DNA of 64,000 nucleotides, taken from the NCBI GenBank assembly GCA_022316685.1, contig JAKJHU010000076.1:630001-694000 (forward strand), in the 5' to 3' direction. The notes below the pieces were generated by a model. The model made no database searches. It was not told the DNA's origin and saw only the letters and a list, made by a program, of their open reading frames with translations. Origin of the DNA: Progne subis subis (taxonomy: Eukaryota > Chordata > Aves > Passeriformes > Hirundinidae). The position numbers and the translations under genes are program-made. This document shows positions 22,635 to 36,264 of the stretch, one piece after another. Numbering within the stretch: the first letter of the stretch is position 1; the number at the start of each line of letters is the position of its first letter.

Positions 22635-25478
22635 ATTACTTATTAATACTAGTTCAGTGTGGATTTGTAAAATCTCCATATACCACAGCTAATGAAGGCA
22701 AATTATTATTAAAAAATATTAAATTCTTTCATCCTACATAACAGAATGAATAATTTTTAAGTGTTTATTTTTACTGCAGCACAGGTTCATTGCACCTAAA
22801 TTTACCACTTTTATAACACATAGAAATTATGACAATGCCTGCCTGGTACTACTTCTTTAGTAAGAGAACAGAAAACAGTGCTTTTGATTACCTTTAAATG
22901 GGTAGGTAGCATTGAAGGCAAAATTTTGATTTCAATATCTTTAAAATGAGGAACTGAAAATTCACCTTCCAAGGATCTAATATTATTCAGTTATATCTAT
23001 TTTCATTTCTCATTTTATGAGTCTAAATTCGTGGAATTTCAGTGCAACGTGCTCAATACTGAGTCACTTTGGATTCTGTGAATTTAATATTGAGATTCAT
23101 TTCAATAAAATTATCCAAGTTTGATATTAAGAGACTTCAAAGTGATTTAGGCATGCATCCTTATTTTTTAATATAATCAGGTTTAAATTGTGTTCAACAA
23201 AACCCTAAAAAAATATTTCAGATTTGAAATATTTATTTGTATGGTCTTACTTGGTACTGGACCTGCAAAATAAATAATCTGTTTTTCTTCATAGGGCTTT
23301 GGACATGGGGCCTTGTTTACCTTTTGATCTACAGCTGTCTTTGATGCTCTTTACAGGGTACATGGTCCTTGAAGTGAATATTTTGTAAAAGTATGTTTCT
23401 GTTTCCTTCATCTTACATTCAAGAGACACTATAAACCCCAGAAGTTTGTAGGCTGTACCAACTGCCTGTAAATGAAGAATATGGTACGTTAGAAATACTA
23501 GCTCATCTTTCAGCTTCATTTGAATACCTGGTACAGCTTCTTTAAACCACTAAATAAACCTACAAAAACCCATAAATACAACACCAAATATATTGTTTAA
23601 ATTCTATATTCATTTAAAGATTAAATATGTGAAATATTTGAGGTTTTCACTATATGTCTACATTTTTGGAAATTGATCTGTGGAATCAAATGTGTATTCC
23701 TTGCAATAAAGACAAGAGATCTTAGGGGGTTTTTAGGTAAATTCAAACCCTGAAAGGCTATACAAATCTCTTCATTTTATACAAAACATTTAATCTCTTC
23801 TAATTGGTCTGCCATTCTCAGTAAATATGAATGTATCAGCCCGCATTGTTTATTCAAATTTCTTCCCTAACAGCTGAAAGTAGATGATTACAGTCACAGG
23901 AACACCAGTTGTGCCAGCCCAGGGCAAAGGTAAGCGGTGATTCCAGTGAGACCACTCACATTATTTGTGTTCCAGCACCACTGAGTTGTTAAACTCATGC
24001 AGAAGTACTGGTGTATATGTATACAAAACATCTCTCACCTCTATAGCGTTTTTCATTGCTTTATTTCTGGTCACTCACTAACACGCAGAGTTCCGGTCTA
24101 GAAGAGATTTTAATTCTGTCATGTCCTGCTCAAATGCAGAACTGTTACAACCCAATCAGGGCAGATCAGAAGGAACAAACATTGGAATGCTGGAAAGCAG
24201 AATGGCATTGGTTAGCATGAAATGCATTGCCCTCCATGAAGCAGATCATAATTTTTTATTTAAAGCACCACAGTGACCAAAGTACTAAAGAAAAGATTTG
24301 AAGGAGAAGTAGCCTTTTTGGAGTATTTACACCAGAGAGATAGGACAAGATATATTCTATTAAGTGTCCTGCTTTGACCTAGAAGTTGCCTGCCTAATCC
24401 AGTAATTTTACCTTTACCTGTCTTTCAGTGTTACTTTGCAATTTTTATTGTGCTAAATAACTTTCTAAGAGAAGACTGATTAGTATTACACAATTTAATG
24501 ATCAAAAATAAAATATTTGCCACAATTAATATATTTATCTTGGTATATTTTGAATATATCAAGTTATATTAACATATTGTGGGATGTAAAAAGTTGGGGG
24601 GTTTTTTGTTTGTTTGGTTTTTTTTTAACTACCAGCAGAATCCATGTAAAATCACCCCCTCCAGAAATTATGGAGTGGAAAGCAAAAGCCATGATTTCTA
24701 CTGAGCCCTGTGGGTCATGGAGATTTTTTTATTTATTTTTTTTTTAATAAATTCAAATTCTAAGGAATTTGCCATCCTTAATTCATTTACAGGGAAATAA
24801 AATGTGAAATCTCACTAGTTTCTTGTAGATGAGCTCCATTTGTTCAATAACACCATTACACAATTGACAAAGCTATGCATTTGCTAAATAAGGGATAAGA
24901 AATTTAAATCAGATATACAGCAATGTTCTTTTGTCTTTTATCAAGGTGGGTGTCCATGGCTCTTTGAACTTTGAGCTTTTAGAAATAACAATACCAGTAA
25001 GGCAATCATAATATGCAACGCTTTGTGAGATTTCAGTTCTGATTCCTGTAAAGTTATTAAGAAAAAGAACAGTAAAAATACAGTTTAAAAAACCAACAAA
25101 ACTCTAATGTTATAATACCTTCTCTTTGTTATCTCCCTTGTATACAAAGACATAGAACCCTACTTTTTTGCTGTGTGGAAACAAAAATGCTTTCTGGTGA
25201 GCTCTTTAAAATACTGTTGAAGCAGATGCTGCTTTTTCTCCTCTCAGCAGTATCTCAAATCATATGAACAGAATTTTATTAGCAGTTTATCAAAATTTGG
25301 CATTTTTGATTTGCTTTAGGTTCTGAGTCAATATGAATGAAGTAGATAATGGGTGATCTAATAAAGATACAATAACAAACATCCAGTCATTTTGCTCAAC
25401 CTCAGCTCTTGTAAACTAAACCAAACATGATCTAAAATTATCTTGGAGATGTTGGTTATCTTGAAAGAATTTATTTCT
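22635..25478. other. Unassigned AT-rich DNA
   Basis: Nothing recognisable is seen. Open frames (23289-23519, 24517-24747) are short, and the second crosses T-rich sequence. A small T/G stretch lies at about 24596-24628. Confidence 0.55.
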
Positions 25479-25584
25479 TGGTTGTTTTTTGTGTTTTTTT
25501 TTTTTGTTTTGTTTTTGTTTTTTTGTGGTTTTTTTGTTGTTTTGTTGTTGTTGTTGTTGTTTTTGTTTTGCTTTGGTTTTTTTT
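25479..25584 (+). repeat. T/G low-complexity tract with (GTT)n
   Basis: More than 100 bp of T with scattered G contains GTTGTTGTTGTTGTT near 25545. Overlapping open frames on both strands (25358-25816) are translations of this tract: Phe/Val-rich on plus, Lys/Gln/Asn-rich on minus. Confidence 0.93.
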
Positions 25585-25978
25585 GAGATTGCAGCTCTGT
25601 TTGCAAATAGAATTAGAAATCCATGAAAAACAATTATTTGGAACATGTTCCAAGTTTGAAGATTCTTATGAAGTTGATGTGCATCCAAAACTGATCAAAA
25701 TGTTTCCTCCCTTGTGGGGACCTTGTCGCAATCCACAACTTCCTTGTGCGTGTTACGGTGGTGTCTTTATTAGTCTAGTAATCAAATACACAATTAGATT
25801 TACTCTGACAATGTGAAGAGTACTAAAGATGTGGGTTTGGAAGGGGATTTTTCCCAACAGCTTCAACACAGAAAGCAACAGATTAGTCAGTTACATATAT
25901 GTAGTTATGTAGAGCTATTTTTATTACAGAATTTTCATGGTTCCAAAGAATTATAGATTTCACCCTACTCTAGATTTC

Positions 25979-26056
25979 CTTTTTGGGTTTTGGGGTTTTT
26001 TTTGTTTGTTTGGGGTTTGTTGTTTTTTTGTTTCATTTTGTTTTGTTTTGTTTTTA
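25979..26056 (+). repeat. T/G low-complexity tract
   Basis: TTTTTGGGTTTTGGGG-type units are followed by TTTTG pentamers. It lies 400 bp from the 25.5 kb tract and has the same strand polarity. Confidence 0.9.
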
Positions 26057-27248
26057 CAGAGGAGATGGATCAAAATCTCAGTGTAGGATGAAGCTGCAGA
26101 TCCCAAAGATTAAATTTAGCACTGAGGAACTCCATTTTGTCTGAGGAAAGCTTTTCTTATCCATGGTGATTGCTTTGTGTCATAGAAACTCAGTCACAAT
26201 AAGGGGTAAAAAATTAATACAAATACATCAAATTTCAGTTCAGTACTCTTAAGTGCAAGATGATCTTCCTCCTATTAGGAGCCTTGATTTGATATTTTTA
26301 GTTTAAATTACTCTATTTGCACAAAGTAATACAGATATTCCATTTCTGCAAAGATCTGGACTTAAGTCTTTTTTTTTTTCTGAGAGTTTAATTTAAAGAT
26401 ATCTGCATTAATTTGAAGTAGAATACATTAATGATATCACATTACTCAGAGCAGCAATTCATTATATCTTGGCTTTCAAACCTTCTATCTCACCTAAATA
26501 CAGTCCCGTTTCTCTCTGACATCCAAACAATTTGTCTCAGAATCTTTATGTCACACATATTCATACATTTCTTTGAATTGATTTTAATAAAAAATTCACT
26601 GCCCCAAAAGTACTCTAGTTATGCTTAAATGTAAACATGAAATCACATTTGAAGGATATCAAGTTAGTAGTGCTTGTTACCTTCTAGGAAAAATTTTGTC
26701 TTTTCTTCAAAAATAGGCAACCTAATATCAGAGTCAGACAATCATACCCTTTCATCATGCTGTTTACTTTAATTTGGTATAGCATCCTTATACATACAGC
26801 ACAAACCAAGACTAAACCTGCAGTAAATATGTGTTGTTTTGTGATGCACAGATGCACAGACATATGGCAAAGCTGAAAATAAAACAAAATAGATTTTTGA
26901 ATGTATTCTTAATTGATAAGATATCAGGACTTTATATCAATAAGATTTTGAGCCAGACCTGCAAAAGAGAAACTATATTGTATTACATTCTTATGCTCCC
27001 TGTGGCTCAGAATAGGCAAATCCTTTGTGTTGCTTGCATTCTTCTTTCAAATTATATATGTCATTGTAGATACTTCAGTTCACATCTTCTCTGATGGTGC
27101 AAATTGCATGAAAACATCCAAGTGATGTTGTTTATTTAAACTGAAGAACTGACATTAACTTTTAGTTCCTGAACTGAGCACAAATTTGACAACATATTTG
27201 TTGTGCACATGAACATGACAGATAAAAAGAGAACACTTTGTTGCTTCC

Positions 27249-27295
27249 AGTGTTAACACTGTATTGCTACAGTGCACAACTGAAAATAGTGCACT
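27249..27295. repeat. Short palindrome plus hairpin-capable arms
   Basis: CAGTGTTAACACTG (27249-27262) is a perfect 14-bp palindrome. Just downstream AGTGCAC and GTGCACT can pair across about a 10-nt loop. I see no other sign of an RNA gene. Confidence 0.5.
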
Positions 27296-30200
27296 TCATT
27301 TGAAGTTCAATTTTAATAAATAAATTGTGAACAAAAATCATAAATAGATCAAACTTCTGAGATATTGTCATGTATATGTTTTTAAAAATTATATGAAGTT
27401 TTGTTGAAAAATTACAAACATACCCCTTTTTAATATATATTTGAAAATGGAATAATATGTTTTTGGTAGATTTTTCTTTAGCTATAGTAGCCTTGTCTCA
27501 CAGATGAAACATATGAGACTGTAGGGTAATCTTATAGTTTTTAATTGCACTAATATCTTGGTGATGAGTTCACAGCAATGAGTAATTTCTCCTTGTTTTA
27601 CCTTTTCTTTTGGGGATCGGGGAAAAACAATAATTATTAACAATGATTCATTTAATCATGGAACTCTGATTAAATTCTTCAATGTTGTAATGTCCTTCAG
27701 GTTTAAATTAATTATTGGATTTATGCCAAAGGAATGAGGTCCCCACTAAATTATGAGGAACTTGTTTAGCCCATTACACAATTGGAGACATACAGTAATC
27801 AAAAGAAAATAAACAAACAATCAAACTTTTTTCTGAGATTTATACTAAAACCAAAAGAAATCCTTAATTACAGAAATACCAGTAATTTGTAGTAAATTCA
27901 CAGTTGTACAACTAAAAGAAGAACATGGGTTATTTCAGGTCTTATTATTTCTAGTTTTTATTAGAATGGCACCGAGAGGCCAATTAACAATGAAACTTGA
28001 TTATGCTAGGGAATGGAAGATAATTTCCTTTCACAGAGTATTGATCACAAATTAACATTAAGTACACAGAATGTGGGACATCCTTAATATCATCAAGATA
28101 AAAAGTGGCAGAAAGAATAAAGGAATCTCAAATTTTTCTTACTATTTTTTTTTAAGAAGTACTTGTTTATGAAAGCTAAAATCCATGGGGAAAGGCGGGA
28201 AGGTAAAGAGCAGGGTTGCAGATATGTAATAGATAAAAAAGAAATATGGAGAGGAAACAAACAGGTTTTGATGAAGAGTTTCTAAAAAACACCTCCAAGA
28301 TCTGATCAGAAAATGCCTATATTACTGTAGGAACAGAGAGGTCTCTGACCACCCAGCCAACATTAGAATTGTTCCTTATGCAGGAACGCCTCACACAGGC
28401 CTATGAGTAATCCATCCCAATAGCCACAGCTGTAAAAGATAGTCATGAAAGCTGTCACCGATGCAATGTGATATCACAGGCATATTTGTGGCTTTAGAAA
28501 GAACTGTGTTGTATAAATTAATAACATTGTCATTTTTTCCTTCTCTGGTTTATTGTGATGGGTAGGCAATTTCAGTTTTGGTTTATTTTTTGCTTTGACT
28601 TTTTTATGCATCAGGACTACTTTTTCATAGAACTGTGCTAAGGAGATCTCTGTATATATTACTATAGTGATGAGTGAGAGAGAAAGTACTGGTTTATGAC
28701 ACTATACATTTTCCCTTTTTCAGAAAAACATTTCTTCTTTCACTTCTGAGGTTTTGAATAATAAAAAAAAAGCCTTCTAATGTTTTTTAATCACAATAAA
28801 AACAACACACATTTATTTAGCTCCAGTACAGGATCAGGCAATCCTCCTCCTTTCTCTTCCTACCTAATTACTAGCACTAAAATATATCTTCATTTTTGTT
28901 TCTTCTATTAGGTAATACTAGAAGGGAAATCAAATTGAGGATTCATTTAAAGTAATCCCATAAGCAAATCAAGCCTTAAGTTCATAAAGTCTGGGATAAT
29001 TCAGGAAATCTTTGATATAATTTTTATGTAATACACACTGTACTTCAAGGTTCATTTTTTTTTTCCATTTCTTTAGAAAGAAAATACTGAAATTTTTGTA
29101 TCATGGTGCAAGATTTAAAACTGCATATAATGTACTACATACATGTAATGTTTTCTCTAATAAATACAGATCAGAATTAGAGTCTTTGAAGTAAATCTAA
29201 TAAATCACCTGAATGACATCACAACTGATATGTTTTAGAGTCATTATGTGTAATTGGCTAATGGTGTATTAACTCTTGTGCTATTGGATCACCCTCAGGG
29301 ATAATTCCAGTAAGTCTTGAATCTCAAGAAGGATTTCTCTTTAGAGGTAAATTATCTTTATTTTTTTTAGTAAAGAACACTAACTAATTACTTTTATTTA
29401 AATTCATTTGTAAAGCAATAAATCTGTCTTGAGGTCTCACTGTATTTCAAGTGATGAATTTGATGTTCTCTGCTGCCTTGCATTCCCCCTTGAGCTAAGA
29501 AAAGTGATGGGAAATGGAAATTAAGCCCCAAAATTCAGAGTTCATGAATTACAGTATTAAAAACATATTTATCACATACAGAGAGGATCTCAGTCAGTGC
29601 CATCTCTTTGGTAATTACTATAAAAGACTAAAATTTTTGTTCAAAAAGAAAAGTATAAACTTAACATACTCAAGGCACAGAAGGTAGAATATACTGGGAT
29701 TCTATTGTCTAATATATAGTGATTCTCAGAAAAAAGAGTACAGAAGCTAGAAAAAAAGATAATGCTTAATGCTGTCCTTTAGGAAGACAAACACATGTTG
29801 CAGAGTTCAAAATATTTTTTCTTCTCTCTGAAAAGCTCTATATTTCATCTTTTGATTTGCAGATATAACTTTAAATAGGTGTTTCTTACTGCTGATTGAA
29901 AATTTCTAAATTTTTTTCAAAGTTCATCTAATGGGAAATTTGCAGTTTATAAACTCACATTTACTATGCAATAGACAAATAATTAAAAAAAAAAAACAAA
30001 AAGCAAAAAACACAAACACATACATTTTTCTGTTTTTAAAGCAAAAGGAAAGGGAAAAGAAAATGAAAATACATTTACTGTTTGAAGATATTTCACAAAA
30101 GTAGGTGCTTCAAAACTACTCTGCATCTTCTTTCAAAGTAATAATTAATAAGATAAAGATATATAAATTAAACATTTAGGAATAAAATAAATATTTAGGA

Positions 30201-33200
30201 CCATTATATTAAGCTTCAGAATTACTGGTTTCTGTTAATTAATTTCCTTCAGTTGCTAGTTTTATTAGAAATAAATGATTTTAATTAAGACACAAAACTT
30301 TTCTGGAGATATTATTTCTAGGTAAGCAGTAAAATTTGTAGTAAGTGGACCACATATTCCAAACTGATTTGAGGATATTATTATGTTTGAAAGTTGTTTT
30401 CTTTCCTCATCCTAAAGGCTAACAAATTCACCTAGGAATTAAAGTATTATTACTAAATTATTTAATAAAACAAATTGCTTTAATATTATTGCCATAAAAT
30501 TGTAAGGTAGTAAAGTATGGGGTTTATTCCAAAAAGCCTACTGCTTTCTATTCGGTTCCACGTGGACAAATGCCCATCCTTCCCATTTTGTTTCTCTCCG
30601 TAGGCAGTTTGTGACTAGTAGTGTGATGTAAAAACCTGAGTTATTGGAATATCTCTTGATTTTAGTGAAGCTGGTAGAACTTTTGGTTTTCCCATGAAGG
30701 CTGGAATATAATCATCAGCTGGAGTAGAGGAACAGAAACTGAAAAGGTAAAATTGCATTATTATGGAAAAAAGTCTTTCAGCTTGAGTGTAAAGATGAAT
30801 CAAAGCTTTTAGCTCAAAGAAAAAAAAATCCTGTATGCCTTGAAAAAATAAGGCTGATGTGAAGAGGAGAGGAATCAGATTTTTTAAAGGAGCTGTTCTT
30901 TAGACTTTGACAAGATAAACAGGGTGACTGTTAGAAACTATGTTAAAGTAGCAATATGTAAAATGGAACAAGTATTTACCATTAATTTCTCTGACTAATC
31001 TTTGGTACTAAGTGCACAAAACAATAATTGTTAAGAGTGGTTTGGGAATTTTAAATTATTAGTTTATAGAGAATCAACCTGGCAAAAGAACAGCATATAA
31101 AGCTGTCCTTAACTTCTAACAGCCTACTTCAGTAATGGTTCTGGATGACTACAGGGCCAGATAAATAAGTACTAATAAGAAAGTTTAACCGGATGGTCTC
31201 TTGAGAAAATTATGCTAGTTGAGTTTGGCCCACAAATTTGGTTTTGCTCTTGTTGATATATGGAATTATTCTGCTGCTGAAATATATCTTTGTGACTCCC
31301 ACAGTGCTAGCCTTTCTATACTATTTTTTTCATCTGGCTGGAAGTTTGAAACTGTGGTGGTGACAAGGAGGTGGCTGCTTCTTTGGAGCTAGTGGTACTT
31401 GGATACATGCCTTTCTTAGGTTCCTGGTAGATTGCCCTTGTTTTGCAGTAAAATGCTGTGTCACAATTCCTTGTCACTTGATCTAGGAAGGACAGGCCTA
31501 TGTTAGATGGATATATGAGCTGGATTGGGATGTCGGGAGCCGATGGAACTGCGCTGTGGTGGGTGTAGTCAGGTAACATGCCACTGGATCTGATGTCATT
31601 GACACAAGATCACAGAGAGGTTGATCTTTGCCTAAAGACAGTAACTCTTCTCTGTTTAGTGGCATTTTGAATAGTCTATTAATGTTTTTGTGTAATGTTA
31701 CATGTTATACAAGTGTTTTCATTCTTTTGTTGGGATGAAAAACATCAGACACCATTAAGTTAGTTTAGCCCCACACTAATGAAAATGCCTTCTTCTTGGT
31801 CAAATTCAAGGTACATTTCTCTAGTTTGTTTGGGGTTTTTTTGTCTCCATTGGTAGAATTTTCTGACTGACAGAAAATAATTGTCTGTTGAAAGAATAGA
31901 TAATTGCAGTAACTGCAGTGCATAAAATGTACTTCTCTGTAACTTAAGAAAGCTCTTTGAAACTTTATCAGTACATTAAAAGCAGAAAAAATATTCCAGG
32001 CTTATTACTAATGCAGTAGCTCATATATCTTTATATTTTTGTTCATATTAATGATGCAGAACTCTGGAGGTCAATTCCTATTCTAATATACTCTACAGCT
32101 TGCCTCTGCAAATAGAGACAAATAATTGAAGACCATATGAGGTAAAATCAGTTCATATAAACTGTCTATTTCTTGTATCTAGGAACTAAGGAAATCATCA
32201 CTGAGAGCAACTTTCAAGAAATATGAGATGAAAGAGAAGATTTACATATTTGAAACATCTCTTCTGGTTTTTCTTTATTGTCTCCCTTAAACACACTAGA
32301 GTAATATGAAAAAATATATTTTAAATGTCTAACTTGCACTACCAAATAACAAACAAAACATTAGAAGCCTGATTCACTCATTTGTAGGTGATCTATGATG
32401 CAATCTGTAAGTCCTTACAAATTTTTTTCTCAGTCAGCACTATAAACAACTCAATTTTTTGTATATGCTTCACAGATAATATATTCAGGTTTGATTTATT
32501 TTAAGAAGGTTTTATAGAAGCAAAATATACCTAGGAGGTACAAGAAGGTAGGATTTACACAAAAGTAACTGGATCATCTCTTTTTACACCACTCTAAATT
32601 CTTACTTTAATAAAGAAGTGAAATTACAACAGAATTGATTGTATTGTTCTTTTCAGTACAGTTCACTGAATTTTCTACTGATATATAGATAGTACTGGAA
32701 CCATGAGGACAAAAATCCCATTGAAATATCTATTATTTATCCAAAGTCAGAGCTTGTTGCAGGCCTCTTTTTATTTTGTTATCTTTCCTTCCATGTCCAG
32801 GCATAACTTGGATGATTCTATCTGCTGAACATACAATTGTTTCATAGCAGAAGACACCAATAAAATAACTCAAAGTATACTTACACTGCTTTTGCCAAGA
32901 TTTCAGGTTTTATACAGTTACTTTCAGTGTTTTCCCAGTACTTCTTCCTTGGCCAAATAATGTCTGTGGTTCAGTAGTTCTGATTTTAGGGAGAGGTGGG
33001 ACCATTGTATTTGGATATGTTTATGTTTGAATTGAGGAATAAAATGATGATATTATGATTCAAAAAATTAAATTACAGAAAAGACCTCTCCTGTGTGTTA
33101 TTTTGTCAGAAACAATGGACTGGGCCAGTTGTATTTCAGTCCTTGGTGTGACAGGTAATAACTGAAGTGTGAAGAAAATCTCAGGAAAATGCCAGGATAT

Positions 33201-33558
33201 AATACTATAAGCTAACAGGCACATTTGGGGATTTAGCTCAAAATTTAATTTGTTTGCTGAAGAAAAGCTCTCTGCCCTCTGACACAGTGAACTTAGATGC
33301 TCCTCTGCAAGTCAGTGAATGCTTAATGGGTACTGAAAGTTCTCCAATGAGTGACTCTTACATGGTGAGTTATCCCAACTCTCTGTATCTACATCAGATC
33401 CATTCCTAATTTGTTACTAGATTTGTGTCGCCAACTAAAAGTAGTAGCAGAAGAGGGAACCAAAGAAACTTGAGACTCTTGGGAGGAAGGGGCAAAGGAA
33501 GAGAAGATAAAATCACAATAACTGAATGATAATAAGCACTGGAGCCTTAAAAGTGCGT

Positions 33559-33711
33559 GGTGTTTTTTGTGGGGTTTTTTTGGGTTTTTTTTTTGTTTGT
33601 TTTTTTGTTTTTTGGTGTTTTTTTTGTTTTGTTTTGTTTTTTTGGGGTTTTTTTTGGTTTTTTTTTTTTGGTGGGTGTTTTTTTGTTTGGGTGTTTTTGG
33701 TTTTTTTTTTC
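33559..33711 (+). repeat. Long T/G low-complexity tract
   Basis: About 150 bp of T runs is punctuated by G, GG, GGG and GGGG. This is the longest such tract in the window. It explains four open frames on both strands (33513-33876) with Phe/Gly/Val or Lys/Thr/Pro/Asn composition. Confidence 0.95.
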
Positions 33712-36245
33712 ATTCCTGTTCTTATTTATGTTGAAATCAGTAATGTCAGATTCCAGATGGATGCACCTCTCTTTGCCCATATAGTTCTAATTAATGCAGG
33801 CAGATTCTTCTTATCCTCTTCTTCAAACACTGTCTTCAAGTTTCTCAAGTACAAAGATGCTGTCTTGTTCTTGTAAGTGAGGAAAGAGGCAGAAGATATT
33901 TGTAAGAGGAAGAGCTTGTAAATTCCCAAGGAATTGCTGGGCATCATAATATTATCAAGGAGTTAGTGTAAGTCAACTTTGGCACTCAGTCAGATGCTTT
34001 TTACTTTGAGACCTGGCTTCACACAAGCCTTAGGGAATCACAAATGTCAGAACTGGGCTACAGTATAGCTTTCTTGCCTTTGTAAACAGTGTCCTGTGTT
34101 AACCTGTCTGGCACATCTGGTAAATTTCAAAAGCAGAAGTAAAAAGGCAACCCTGTGTAGGAAAAATATGAGAAAGAAATTCAGAAGCATCATCCTTATT
34201 TTTACAGACAGAGAATATCACCAGAGCACAGTTGGTATTTTTCATTATTGAGAACATGCATCAGCTTAGTTTCACCAAGGCTAATTGATTTTCACAGCTG
34301 GTGCATGAAAGGCTAAAGATGATATGAAATTTGAAAAGGACGCTTGTCTAGCCCCTGAAGGTTCTGGCATCTGTGGAGACAACAGAAAATCTTTAGAACT
34401 GGAATTATTAATATAACTGACAATAATGTCAGGTCTCTGGGATATTTAGGATATTCATCGATCTCTTCATACTGCAGGTAGTTATAAGAGCCATATCCAT
34501 TCTTTTAAAAAAATCTCACACATTTCTCACTTATTTAATTTAATTTTACTACTAAAAAGTTGAATAGGTTTATGTCATATGTGACATAATTATCTACAGA
34601 AGGCCACATCTTACTGAATAAGCATGTTTCATTATTCATTACAGGCAAAACAAATTGTGCAGCTGAGAGAAGTCTGCTATAGTTGATCAAAGGGTTTGTC
34701 TGAAAAAAAGAAAAGTCCACTGTGGAAGAGATTAATCAAGTGGTGCTGTAAAAGTCATTCTTTCATAGCACTTAATCTTTTTCAGGGTATCAAATTTCTT
34801 CATGTGTGGTCAATCTTCCTTACCACTGATAAACAAATCCATGGGTCACACACATTAAGACTGTTGAGGTTTAAGGATACACTCAAATCTCTTCCTGAAT
34901 GCTAAAGCTTTTTGGTTGCCTTTAGATGCTTAAAAGCAGCTCTTGATCCATGTGGTATCAGCATTCGATTCTAACGAGAACAAAGATCTTGTACCTGTTA
35001 ATTTATAAAAATGTAAGGGCAGATCTCAAACTGCCAAAATGTCTCCAATTTGTAGCTATGCCATGGCTTATCATGAGGACCATAATTTAACAGTCTCATC
35101 TGCTCTATTTGATTGATTAATAAATAAATCAGAATTAATCTTACTCTTTCCCTCTTGGTAATTCATCATTATGTTTCAACATGAAGCATTTCCTACTTTG
35201 AAAATTAGTTTCCATAACAATTTAATATATTAATTAATACACATATTTCATGAAAACATCTAAGTCAAGGAAATTCATATCGTTGTTACAAGCTGCTTCT
35301 TGAAATCATGCATAATGGTCAATTGATGATTTTGGGTGACCAGAGATTTTAGAAAGACTGGTTAAGAAGACTTTTCAATGAAATTCTCTCCTGTATTAGT
35401 GTACAGCCCCCTCCCACCCCACCCCATTCTAGCACCGTAAATTAAATTTTGAAGTCAGTGAGAAAGCTCAAGGTGTGATATTTGGATGTTGATATTTTGA
35501 CACAGTAAAGATACAAAGTGTCCTGTAAGTCTAGGAGCAGCTTAGAATACAAAATATATAAATCTCCTAAATGTAATGTGAATGAGAACTTAATTTAATT
35601 GCACTGACATACAAAGGATCCCTATCAATAGATGTTAATGTTTAGACAAAAGCTTATAAAATGTCCAATAAATGAAATGTACCATATATTTTGTCATAGA
35701 AATATAAAATGAATTTTCCATACAGGCACTTTCCAAATATTTTGCGTATGAGTTGCAGAAATCCAGATAGTTTTTTACTAACAACTTATTTCTTTCACTT
35801 TTTAGGCAAATATGGCCAAATCTCACATGTAAGGGTCACTTCATTGCTGGATTTTCTCCATCTTAGATTAAAAAAAAAAAAAAAAAATCAGATATAGTTT
35901 GATGGTGGCAGTCTTAGGAATTTTGAGCATGACTTTAGAATTTAACCTGGATTACACTTCGTGGGACTCAGCTTAAATGTGTGAGATAACTTTGTGCCAT
36001 CTGGGGAGTTGTCTGGTCCAGTACTAAAAGGTGTTCCAGTTGAAATTGAGGAGCCTAATTATTACACCTAAGATACAATTTACAATAAAAATGGCTTGAG
36101 GGAATTTGAGCTGATCATTTGGCCTGCCCCTTTGTTATAAGGAATCCTGTATTCAGCCGGTGCTTCCCCAAGTTCACCTGACTCACAGCAAGTCTGATGT
36201 CCAGTAAAGACCAGTAACATACTAATGTATCATATCAGGCATCAG

Positions 36246-36264
36246 AAAAAAAAAAAAAAAAAAA
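36246..36264 (+). repeat. Poly-A run (19 nt)
   Basis: This is an uninterrupted A run with no recognisable retroposon body on its 5' side. Confidence 0.88.

Larger units (their letters stand above)
25585..33558. other. Long unassigned AT-rich stretch
   Basis: About 8 kb holds no gene that I can support and no mobile element that I recognise. Open frames are at most about 112 codons and lack domains; the frame at 31316-31579 on the minus strand (87 codons) is in more balanced composition but unrecognised. A T/G tract is listed at 25979-26056. The part at 27,600-28,110 is rich in TAAT cores and could be conserved noncoding DNA, which cannot be judged from one sequence. Confidence 0.5.

Noticed and set aside
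25358..25816. Cluster of four open frames, one resembling a membrane segment
   Set aside because: All cross the T/G tract at 25479-25584, and the membrane-like run is repeated Phe/Val from T/G triplets.
27249..27300. Possible microRNA hairpin from nearby inverted repeats
   Set aside because: Arms are only 7 bp around a 10-nt loop, far shorter than a microRNA precursor stem.
33513..33876. Four overlapping frames on both strands
   Set aside because: They are produced by the 150-bp T/G tract. Composition, not coding, explains the lack of stops.
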